A stretch of DNA of 64,000 nucleotides, taken from assembly GCA_009746045.1 (NCBI GenBank), contig RPFO01000138.1:342001-406000 (forward strand). The letters run 5' to 3'. The notes below the pieces were generated by a model. The model saw only the letters and a list, made by a program, of their open reading frames with translations, did not search any database and was not told where the DNA came from. Positions 46,001 through 58,000 of this stretch are shown piece after piece; within the stretch, counting starts at the first letter, position 1, and each line of letters starts with the position of its first letter. Position numbers and translations under genes: made by a program. The DNA comes from Mesostigma viride. Its lineage: Eukaryota > Streptophyta > Mesostigmatophyceae > Mesostigmatales > Mesostigmataceae.

Positions 46001-49000
46001 CTGTGTGCCTCTTCTCTCGATGTGGCACCAGCAACACACCGCTGCCCTCTCCGCGTTGATCTCATCGTTGATGCGGCACCAGCAACACACCGCTGTCCTC
46101 TCCGCGTTGATCTCATCGTTGATGCGGCACCAGCAACACACCGCTGTCCTCTCCGCGTTGATCTCATCGTTGATGCGGCACCAGCAACACACCGCTGCCC
46201 TCTCCGCGTTGATCTCATCGTTGATGCGGCACCAGCAACACACCGCTGCCCTCTCCGCGTTGATCTCATCGTTGATGCGGCACCAGCAACACACTACTGT
46301 CATATCCATTACTGTTTTGTGAGACCCTCTTTCGACCCTCTTCATTCCCGTTCCTCGTTTCGCGGGTCTGTGCGACCGCGTTACCATGTTCCTGCTTGTG
46401 TGTGCTCCTGTGAAAACCACGCCGCCACTCCATTGTCTTGTCCACCGCCATGCGCTTACCTTGCAGCGTCCACCGTGCGCCCTCCCGCGCCGCTCTACTC
46501 GTCGCGTCCGCAAGAGAAGTTTCTCTTCCACGACAAGTACATGGAGTCCGAGGTGAGAACAGGGAGGTGGATAGTACAGCAGGTAGGAGGCGAGAGAGGG
46601 TAATTGGAGTAAGCAAAGGGTGTGCGGTACTGCCCGCAAGAGAGGGGACGTGGAGTACATAGAGTCGTGTGTGAGAGAGGAGGGACAGAGATAGGCAAGC
46701 ATGGGGTGAGAGTCGTTTGTGGGCGACTTGGAGGTAACTGGCCGCAACTGGCCAGCAAAATAGAAAATTAAGCATATGGACCCTATGAACTTGGCCTTGC
46801 GAGTTGTTTATGGTGGGCAGGGGTCCGTTACGTGTGTGGTTCAATTAGCCGAGTGGTATTAAGCATGGTGATGCCGACTTCCCTATCATGCCAACACTTT
46901 GTGCCATTGAAAGCCAAGGCGTGAACCAGAGCGGCTGCTCTGGCGAAGGCTTTTTTTATGCCAATGGTGGCAAGCAGCGGTGGCATTACGGCTGTTGACG
47001 CACTTCTTGGGCTTTCAGGCATGTTGTGGAACAAGGGATTTGGGTGCAGTTGGTGAGACAAGTTTGGCAGGTGGAAGTGCAAAGGAAGAGTGCATCGAAC
47101 CAGGTTGTGTGGGTGGGCATGCCACCGCAGAGCACCGTGTTGCCTTCGCACACAATACAATCCTCCCCCTGGCCTGGCATGAGCTTGGATTGAAGCAGGC
47201 CGTATTTTTCCGCACACCTTTCCTGCTCATTGGAGCCTAGCAGCCGGGTTCATTGATGTTGCATTTTGAGAATCGTTGATGTCTTGTACCATCAAAAGGT
47301 AGCGAATACTCGTTGTTGCCGGAAAGATGCACCAGCGTTGGTTGCTTCTCTCCTGTTGCAGCTACGTGCAGCAGATGATAAAATGCTGCACTGCATGCCT
47401 ACTTGCGCCTCCTGGTATCTGTGCCTCCCTGCCTGCCCCCTTCATGTGGCTCCCTCCCCACCCCTATTCCGGCTTCCTTTCCCCTCGATACCCGCTCTCT
47501 TCCTCCCCCGATTCGGCCACAGGACTGGGTGGACATGGTGGGACGCAAGGTGGTCAACGCTGACAAAGAGCGTTCGTGGAAGAGCGACTCACAGCTGTTC
47601 CTCTACGACCTTGAAAAGGTGGGTTGTTTTATTTTCGCAAGGTGGGCGTTTTAACTTAACATAGACAAGGTGGGTGGCTTTGTCCATGATACAAGTTTAC
47701 AACCTACAGAACGCGGGTGTCTTGATGTTGTTGAGAGGGTGGGTGCCTTTTTTACCCAGAGAAAGTGGGTGTTTTTGGTGATGTTGGGAGGGTGGGTGCC
47801 CTCGTAACTGCGAGGTGGTGGGTGCCTGGAAGGGTCTGGCATGGGTGCAACTCATTTTCCTTTTTTGAGCTACAACTTCGTGCTTGTTTTGCTGGCAAGA
47901 TCTGTGCTCCGCCGTTACAGTTCTTTTTTGAGGCTTGTTGTGTGAATGCCTCCTGCGGACAACACTTCAGGTACCCCAGAAGTACGCGTTCGCCAAGTGT
48001 TGACAACCCTGCATCCTCCGTGTTAACAAGGGATGAAGGCAGGGCCACATGACTGTCTCCCCGGGCAGCACTCATACTTGTCCATCATGACCATGCCCAC
48101 TCGCACATGCCTGTCACTCTGATCATGTCAACACGCACATGCCGCTCCCATGTATTTCTATTGGTGTCCGTACGCGTGCGTCTCCACCTGATCCACCGCT
48201 CCCTTTCCTACCACCGTGCAGGCCCTGTCAGAGGGCAACGCGGAGGAGTTTGCCGAGGCCTGGGAGCTTGTCTCTTCTGCCGGTCGTGGCCACAAGGAGG
48301 CCTGCCTCGTCGACATGTGGATGGCCACCAAGCGGTGTGTGTGCGGGGGGGGGCAGCTGCCAGCCACTTTTTGGGATACCCGTACTGTCCCTGCCGTCTG
48401 TGCTGGCCCCCAAGGTCTCCTAGTGCTGTTCTATAACAGTGCCGCGCGGTTGTCATGCTTGTGCCCGCCATCAACTCCAAACCGATGCATGCATGGCACA
48501 GCTGGAACGCGGACCAGGCTCCCGCGGTCCTGGCGTGCGGTCCTTGGCAACGCCCTTGTCACGGCTTCCCTCCCCTTGCTACTTGTCCGCTTGTTCACTT
48601 ATGCAATATTACCTCAAGTTCTAGAGGCGAGGTAGGCACATTGCCCCCTGCAGGTCACGACCATGTTGGTATGTGCCAGTGTGGGTAGCTGCCAGCTTGT
48701 GTGCCCCCACGCATGCCTGCTGAAGTTTACTGGAGGACGGGTGGGCTATCGAACGGCACGGGTGAACCTAGCGCGGGCGCGTGGTGGCTGACAGCAGGGC
48801 AAGATTATGGCCCTTGTGGTCCGCCTATGTTTGTTTGTGATGTTTGTTTGTTTTTTATGGGGATCCATCGCACACACCCCGCAGGTATGCGTTCATCGAC
48901 CTGTCAGCAGGCCCCTTTGAGTGGGGTCCCATGGTTGGTGGCGGCGGCCTGCGCACCAAGGACACCATCCCGCGCGTGGAGAACGCGTTCCGACACATTC

Positions 49001-52000
49001 GCACGAGTGTCATGACGCCGGAGGAAGGTGGGTGTGGTTTAGGGTCAAGGATTGGTGAGGCCCGAGGAAGGTGGGTGTGGTTTAGGGTCAAGGGTTGGTG
49101 AGGCCCGAGGAAGGTGGGTGTGGTTTAGGGTCAAGGATTGGTGAGGCCCGAGGAAGGTGGGTGTGGTTTAGGGTCAAGGGTTGGTGAGGCCCGAGGAAGG
49201 TGGGTGTGGTTTAGGGTCAAGGGTTGGTGAGGCCCGAGGAAGGTGGGTGTGGTTTAGGGTCAAGGGTTGGTGAGGCCCGAGGAAGGTGGGTGTGGTTTAG
49301 GGTCAAGGGTTGGTGAGGTTCGAGGAAGGGAGGCTGGGATGGAAGACGCGCGCGGGCGTTTGGAATTCATGGGGCGTGAGGAAGCTGAGGTGGAAGGCGT
49401 GAGAGGGACAGTGGGCGGATAACGGGAGATGGGCGATGGGTGCAGATGAGGTCGAGAAAGGTGGGGTGAGGCACGAAGCAACAGTCCAGTTGCATGTGAG
49501 AAAGGTAGGTGCAGCATGTATGGCTGGGGTTGTGCGAGGGAGCGGGTGTTAGACAAGGGCCATCCGAAGTTGACATGGGGGGCTTGAGCGGATGTTGGGA
49601 GGCTAAAGCATCCGGGTGAGTGCGGGTGCAGTTGCCAGTACAAGAGGGCATCCACAACCTGAGACCAGCTAGCACGCAGGCGCGGAAATGGCCGATTATG
49701 GCATAGGGCGTGGCTTATCGACCTGGTTCCATGGACCTGGCTGCTCTCTTGTTATCGGCGAGGAATGCTGTTCTCATGCCTTGTTCCTGCTCCCCCCTCC
49801 CCCCTTGTTCCCATGCCCGCCCATGCTGGTGCCCTTCAGCGGAGATGCTGGAGGAGAAGCTGGAGAGTGAGCTGCAGTCCATGGCAGAAGACCGGTTCGC
49901 CGAGTTCGGGGAGCAGGTGCGTCCGCGCCTCACGCCGGGGCGCTCTGCGCTCTTTCGTGGATGCCTGTGCAAGTGGCCAATGTGTCCGCAGGGAGCAGCT
50001 GTTGGCTGTGGGCATGACAAACTTATAGTTGTTGTCCAGGCATGCGCATGGCTCGCCGGCAGGGGTTTGCCTGGCCTTGGACGTATGTCCGTTGCGTTCT
50101 GTGTCGCAGGGTTCCCATCTAGTTTCTGTTTGCTTAGTTTATGTCCTGGTGGTGGGTCGCGCCGTCATGGGGGTGGGTCGCGCGTAGCGGTGGGTCGCGC
50201 CGTGGTGGGGGTGGGTCGCGCGTCGCGGTGGGTCGCGCCGTGGTGGGGGTGGGTCGCGCGTAGCGGTGGGTCGCCGTGATGGGGGCGGGTCGCGCGTAGC
50301 GGTGGGTCGCGCCGTCATGGGGGTGGGTCGCGCGTAGCGGTGGGTCGCGCGTAATACGGATGGGTTGTGGACATGATGGCTTTCCAAATGCGCTTGGCTA
50401 ACGCATGAGACCGATGCCGATGACCGATGAGCGCATGCGGTAGTGACAAGCCGGCAGAGAGCAGGTGGCCACCCAATCGATCGCCACGTGTCATCCATGC
50501 GTGCTTGTAATGACCATGCCCCTTCATCTCCTTTCTGGCCATCGTGCACGCCAGGCACAGCCGAACGAGCGGTGAATGCCCCTGGTGGGTGGCATGCATG
50601 GGTGCGCCGTGTCTTGTCACAAGGCGATATGTCTTGTACCGACATTCAAAGGTTGATCATCATTCCCCTCGGAACGTTGCCAGCTGGTGCCCACACCCAC
50701 GCCCGGGCCTGAGCACTTGTCTGCCCCCTGCTGTCCCCACCCTGATGGCCCCTTATTAGGGCTCCAGCTTGTTTGCACCCGAGCGAGCCCGTAGGATACG
50801 TGTGGGAGCTGGACCAGGTGTGGGCGGGGGGGATACGGAGGCCATGTGAGCGCTGCCGCGCCATTACCTCTTGCATGGCCCTTGCATAATTACAACGCGC
50901 CATGCCTCACCAGAATGGCCGGGCTTCCCCCACCATGCATCCCCCATCATGCCTTGGTTGCTGCCCCTCACCAACAACTGCTCTCTTCTGCGCCTCTGCG
51001 TGCCTGCTAATGCTTGCACCCGCAGACGCACGACGTGGTTCTGCTGTCGGCGGAGCTGGATGTGTACGAGCTGTTTGCAGAGAAGCACTGCAAGGACCGC
51101 AAGGCCAAGATCTCGCTGTGCGAGGGTGGGTGGGGGACAGATGTCGCTCTGCGAGGGTGGATGGGGAATATAGGGTGGATGGGCTAGTGCAGGGCGCACC
51201 AGGAAGATGCTTGTGCATGGTGATGTCATACTTGTGTCAGCATCTGTCGTGCTCCCAGTGCATTCGTCATGGTTACGCCTTCGCTCGGTTGGCATGAGGC
51301 ACAGCTGTACAAGCATGCCAGGTAGCAGCCAGGCAGCCACCGCAGAGTGTGTCGTCTGTTTCCCGGCAAAAGTTGAATGACCATGGGGTACCTGTACCTG
51401 CAAGGCATGTGGCGGTGCCTGTCTGCTTGTAACACACCTGACGTGTGCAGGCCTACGTATGTGAGTGAGTGGGCAAGTAAAATAGAAAGCAAGCAAGTTG
51501 AAAAGCAAGTGGCTTAGCAAGTAAGTCAACAAGTTAGCAAGGAAGGGAGGGAGGGAGGGAGGGAGGGAGGGAGGGAGGGAGGGAGGGAGGGAGGGAGGGA
51601 GGGAGGGAGGGAGGGAGGGAGGGAGGGAGGGAGGGAGGGAGGGAGGGAGGGAGGGAGGGAGGGAGGGAGGGAGGGAGGGAGGGAGGGAGGGAGGGAGGGA
51701 GGGATGGATTAGGGAGCAAGTGAGCAACCACGTGCTTGTTTGTGTGCGCCGCGTGTGCGTGCAGACCTGGCGGACCGCGTGGAGGAGATCAAGGGGGAAC
51801 TGCTCGCGCTGGAGGGGAGCGAGGAGTTCCCGGAGCTCAACGCGACAGGGCTGCACGCGCGCACGCACGGGTGGGATATCTTTGGCGGCGACGAGGTGGG
51901 TGCGGGGACATGCACAATGGGAATGGATAAAGTGGGTTGCCTTGCCATAGCTATGCATCCCACGAGATGGCTGGCGCGATGCTGCAATTGTCCGTTTGAT

Positions 52001-55000
52001 TGGTTGGTCTGCTGCCCTGCATCATGGGTGGGATTACAGTACAGTGTCTGTGTTAGCAAGGGCGCGGTGCTTACGGTATTGTGCCGGCCAGGAGGGCAGA
52101 GGGAGCACGTGCGTCATTGCTAAAGCTCTGGATCGGGTAAGCAAGCATTAAGCAAGTATGCCATCTTTGTGGTGGCACCTGCCACGCGAGGCAGTCTTGG
52201 GATGAGCCGTGGGGTGCATGGCGATGGTGGGCACGTTGATGGTTGGACCTGTGCAGGCGGCACTGGGGCAAGGTGGTGTGCTGGCTCACCAACATGCACC
52301 AATAAGTTTAAAGGTTTTGCACGCGACAGGCGACTCAGGTGTTTAAGTCCATTGAGATGCCATCGACAACTTGGTTCTTGTGTGTCACCGCCCATCGTGT
52401 GGTTTCCTCCGCCCTTGCTTCCTCACACTGCCCCCATTCCCCTCATCCCCCTCACACTGCCCCCATTCCCCTCATCCCCCTCACACTGCCCCCATTCCCC
52501 TCATCCCACTCACACTGCCCCCATTCCCCTCATCCCCCTCACACTGCCCCCGTTCCCCTCATCCCACTCACACTGCCCACATTCCCCTCATCCCACTCAC
52601 ACTGCCCCCATTCCCCTCATCCCCCTCGCACTGCCCCCATTCCCCTCATCCATCTTACACTGCCCCCATTCCCCTCATCCCCCCAGGAGGCCAAGAACGT
52701 GTCCATCGCGCGCGACCTGTTCATGTCCGACCTGGGCGCAGTGCTGGCTGCTACCTTCCGCCTCGCCGTCGCGCCCTCCACCTACGCCGAGACGCTGCCC
52801 TTCCGCGCCAAAGTCAGCTTCCACCTGTACCTCCTTGGGCACCACCAGGTGGGTGTGCATCATACGGCAGCACCAGGTGGGTGGGTGCATCATCCGGCAC
52901 AACCAGGTTGGGGGCATGGTCGAGAGGGCAGGGCCTGGGGTCGTGCAGAAGTAGCGAAAGACTTTTCTGGATGCGTCGCACCTGGGAGCGTGTGCCCATG
53001 CATGTTGACACAAGGGAACTGCACTTGGGCACGAGTGACCAATGGGACATGATGCGTGCATGCACAGAAATGCAAGTAGATGGAAAACAACCCCCCCCCA
53101 AGCCTCTCATCCTGCGGCGTCCCTCCCTCCTCCTCGCTGCGTGTGGCGTCCCTCCCTCCTCCTCGCTGCATGCCGCACCCCTCCCTCCTCCTCGCTGCAT
53201 GCGGCGTCCCTCCCTCCTCCTCGCTGCGTGCGGCGTCCCTCCCTCCTCCTCGCTGCGTGCTGCGTCCCTCCCTCCTCCTCGCTGCGTGCGGCGTCCCTCC
53301 CTCCTCCTCGCTGCGTGCGGCGTCTCTCCCTCCTCCTCGCTGCATGCGGCGTCCCTCCCTCCTCGCTGCATGCCGCGTCCCTCCCTCCTCCTCGCTGCCT
53401 GTCGCGTCCCTCCCTCCTCGCTGCGTGCGGCGTCTCTCCCTCCTCCTCGCTGCATGCCGCGTCCCTCCCTCCTCGCTGCATGCGGCGTCCCTCCCTCCTC
53501 GCTGCATGCCGCGTCCCTCCCTCCTCCTCGCTGCCTGTCGCGTCCCTCCCTCCTCCTCGCTGCATGCGGCGTCCCTCCCTCCTCGCTGCATGCGGCGTCC
53601 CTCCCTCCTCCTCGCTGCATGCCACGTCCCTCCCTCCCTCCTCGCTGCGTGCGGCGTCTCTCCCTCCTCCTCGCTGCATGCCGCGTCCCTCCCTCCTCGC
53701 TGCATGCGGCGTCCCTCCCTCCTCGCTGCATGCCGCGTCCCTCCCTCCTCCTCGCTGTGTGCGGCATCCCTCCCTCCTCCTCGCTGCATGCGGCGTCCCT
53801 CCCTCCTCCTCGCTGCATGCGGCGTCCCTCCCTCCTCCTCACTGCATGCGGCGTCCCTCCCTCCTCCTCGCTGCATGCGGCGTCCCTCCCTCCTCCTCGC
53901 TGCATGCGGCGTCCCTCCCTCCTCCTCGCTGCGTGCTGCGTCCCTCCCTCCTCGCTGCGTGCGGCATCCCTCCCTCCTCCTCGCTGCATGCGGCGTCCCT
54001 CCCTCCTCCTCGCTGCCTGTCGCGTCCCTCCCTCCTCGCTGCATGCCGCGTCCCTCCCTCCCTCCTCGCTGCATGCGGCGTCCCTCCCTCCTCCTCGCTG
54101 CATGCGGCGTCCCTCCCTCCTCCTCGCTGCGTGCGGCGTCTCTCCCTCCTCCTCGCTGCGTGCGGCGTCCCTCCCTCCTCCTCGCTGCATGCGGCATCCC
54201 TCCCTCTTCCTCGCTGCATGCCGCGTCCCTCCCTCCTCCTTGCTGCGTTTGCACAGCTAGACCTGATGTGTCTTTTGGGAGTGTTGGGCTTGCACCTGCA
54301 AGAGCATGGCTGTGGGCAGGAAAAGATGGCGGATAAGGTGGCAATTGGCATCATGGTGGTCATAACGGAGCGTGCGCCAAAAACACGGTGTGGAGACGAC
54401 TCCGCAGCAGTGACTCTTCAATATGTCGAGTGATCCCTTGCTTGTGTGCGTGGCCACTTGGTTGTGTGCGTGGCCGTTTGGTTGTGTGTGCGTGGCCACT
54501 TGCTTGTGTGTGTGGCCATTTGGTTGTGTGTGCGGCCACTTGCTTGTGTGCGTGGCCACTAGCTTGTGTGCGTGGCCACTTGCTTGTGTGCGTGGCCACT
54601 TGCTTGTGTGCGTGGCCACTTGGTTGTGTGCGTGGCCGTTTGGTTGTGTGTGCGTGGCCACTTGCTTGTGTGTGTGGCCATTTGGTTGTGTGTGCGGCCA
54701 CTTGCTTGTGTGCGTGGCCACTAGCTTGTGTGCGTGGCCACTTGCTTGTGTGCGTGGCCACTTGCTTGTGTGCGTGGCCACTTGGTTGTGTGCGTGGCCG
54801 TTTGGTTGTGTGTGCGTGGCCACTTGCTTGTGTGTGTGGCCATTTGGTTGTGTGTGCGGCCACTTGCTTGTGTGCGTGGCCACTAGCTTGTGTGCGTGGC
54901 CACTTGCTTGTGTGCGTGGCCACTTGCTTGTGTGCGTGGCCACTTGGTTGTGTGCGTGGCCGTTTGGTTGTGTGTGCGTGGCCACTTGCTTGTGTGTGTG

Positions 55001-58000
55001 GCCATTTGGTTGTGTGTGCGGCCACTTGCTTGTGTGCGTGGCCACTAGCTTGTGTGCGTGGCCACTTGCTTGTGTGCGTGGCCACTTGCTTGTGTGCGTG
55101 GCCACTTGGTTGTGTGCGTGGCCGTTTGGTTGTGTGTGCGTGGCCACTTGCTTGTGTGTGTGGCCATTTGGTTGTGTGTGCGGCCACTTGCTTGTGTGCG
55201 TGGCCACTAGCTTGTGTGCGTGGCCACTTGCTTGTGTGCGTGGCCACTTGCTTGTGTGCGTGGCCACTTGGTTGTGTGCGTGGCCGTTTGGTTGTGTGTG
55301 CGTGGCCACTTGCTTGTGTGTGTGGCCATTTGGTTGTGTGTGCGGCCACTTGCTTGTGTGCGTGGCCACTAGCTTGTGTGCGTGGCCACTTGCTTGTGTG
55401 CGTGGCCACTTGCTTGTGTGCGTGGCCACTTGGTTGTGTGTGTGGCCATTTGGTTGTGTGTGCGTGGCCACTTGCTTGTGTGCGTGGCCACTAGCTTGTG
55501 TGCGTGGCCACTTGCTTGTGTGCGTGGCCACTTGCTTGTGTGCGTGGCCACTTGGTTGTGTGCGTGGCCGTTTGGTTGTGTGTGCGTGGCCACTTGCTTG
55601 TGTGTGTGGCCATTTGGTTGTGTGTGCGGCCACTTGCTTGTGTGCGTGGCCACTAGCTTGTGTGCGTGGCCACTTGCTTGTGTGCGTGGCCATTTGGTTG
55701 TGTGCGTGGCCACTTGCTTGCGTGCGTGGCCATTTGGTTGTGTGCGTGGCCACTTGCTTGTGTGCGTGGCCATTTGCTTGTGTGCGTGGCCACTTGGTTG
55801 TGTGCGTGGCCACTTGCTTGTGTGTGCGGCCCCTTGCTTGTGTGTGCGGCCCACTTGATTGTGTGCGGGACCACTGGTTGTGTGCGTGGCCACAAGCATT
55901 TGCCCAGGGCCTGTTTGTTCGCCATCCGTGTTGTTCGCCATCATGCTCGGTAAGTAGTGGACTATTTACGCCTCATTGCTGATTGTCATTTTTGTACTCC
56001 CTGGCCCTTCATCCTGGGGCCACACCTCCATGCCCTTGTGCCCTTGCGTTTGGCACTGTGCTGCCCTTGTGCCCCTGCCTTATTGCTTGGCTCTGCGCAG
56101 GGCCCTGAGCTGCCCACATCGCTGGACGTGGAACTGTTCAAGGAGCAGATGAACGCTGTGCGGCTGCCCAACCAGGAGTTCCAGTTCGCGGTCCACCGGT
56201 GCGCGTTGCGATCCGGATGAGCATGATGATGAGCAACATGATTGCCCCGATGCCACCAGGGTGCCTGCCTGCATGTATGCACAAACGTGCCTGCATGCGT
56301 GCACACACATGTCTGCGTGCGTGCATGTTCAAGCGTGCACGGTGCTTCCTGCACGTCTGTCTGCGTGCACGTGCGCTGGGAGGGTGTGTGCGCGTGTGGG
56401 TGCACATGCACTGCGACGTGTGCATCTGCCGCCACGATGTGCAACGCCGCCGCCTGATCATACGATTCCCTGATGTCATCTTGTGAACGCTTTGTGCCTC
56501 TTTGGATGACCCAATCTCGCTGTCCCGCTGCCTTGTGCTTCCCCTGATAGCGCTTTGGTACATGTGCCCCAGATAGTACTTGGCAACTGCCTCCCCTATG
56601 TGTGCGCCTCATGCCTTGCCCCTGCGGGGGATCCCCCCCATTGCTTGCATGTGCCATTGGCCCCCATTCCTTGCGTGTGCCAGTTTGGACGCAGAAGACG
56701 ACCCTGCGCTTGCCATCGCACTCGCCGCCTCCTTCCGCACTGACATCGTGCCCCACCTGGCGCCCGACGGGACGTTCAGCGCTGCACGGGTGCACTCGCT
56801 CGACTCCAAGGAGCTGCAGGGACAGCTAAGGCACCTGGACCCCACCTCGTGGAGGAAAGGTGGGTCGCATGGCCTGTGTTGCCAACCAGTGAGCCCGACT
56901 GTGTTGCCTCAACTGCCGCCTCAACTGTGTTGCCAACCAGCAGATATTGTCGCCTGGGTTGCTCATAATTCTGTGGACTAGGGTGTCAGTTAAGGATTGG
57001 CAAACCATGATCAGCATTTTCTGGCCTTAACGGCAGTTTGTTCCCTCTCAGCCCATCCACCTCACCCGCCCCAACCTGCATGCCCCACCCACCCATGTGT
57101 GGATGTAATTTTAACCTACCTACCCACCCACCCACCCACCCACCCACCCACCCACCCACCCACCCACCCACCCACCCACCCACCCACCCACCCACCCACC
57201 CACCCACCCACCCACCCACCCACCCACCCACCCACCCACCCACCCACCCACCCGCCACCCGACCGACCGACCGACCGACCGACCGACCGACCGACTGACC
57301 GACCGACCGACCGACCGACCGACGACCGACCGACCGACCGACCGACCGACCGACCGACCGACCGACCGACCGACCGACCGACCGACCGACCGACCGACCG
57401 ACCGACCGACCGACCGACCGACCGACCGACCGACCGACCGACCGACCGACCGACCGACCGACCGACCGACCGACCGACCGACCGACCGACCGACCGACCA
57501 ACAAACCAACCACAGACCTACCCAATCACTAACTGTTCCTTGACCCATGCAAGTATATTTCCCCTCTGTAATTGGAGAATAAAGCAGCATTAACAAATGA
57601 TCCAATCAAGCAGCCCCATGCACCACAGAGGGCCCACTGCTGCACAAATGTGTGCTCGCACTTTGCTGCTACCAACGGATGCACCTCATTAGACCTTTTT
57701 TATGTATGTAAACCTTTTATCCCCGTGCACCCACTAAGCTCCTCATCACCGAGCACGTGTGCTCCTTAACTCCGCTGCCTCCCCCTTCCCCCGCCAGACC
57801 GCAACCCTCACCATGACCGAACGGCGGTGGAGGTGCCCATCTTTGTCCTGTCGACCGGCCTGGACGCGGTCTTCATCGACAAGTACTACCAGGCGCTGCC
57901 CTTGTCGGACATGGTGCTCGCGGTGCAGTCGAGCAACAACTCGTACGTGGGCTACTACCAGTGCAACGGGCGTGCACTGCCGGTGGACCTGCGCCAGCCA

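Noticed and set aside
52371-54260. Very long open frames (400-630 codons) on both strands across the 52.4-54.3 kb arrays
   Set aside because: They encode only repeat-driven Pro/Ser/Leu or Arg/Glu/Gly peptides and run through a spliced intron in the wrong frame for the flanking exons.
54257-55982. Open frames of about 350-520 codons in the 20-bp/162-bp array
   Set aside because: The array lacks stop codons in several frames on both strands because of its unit sequence; there is no domain and no start context.
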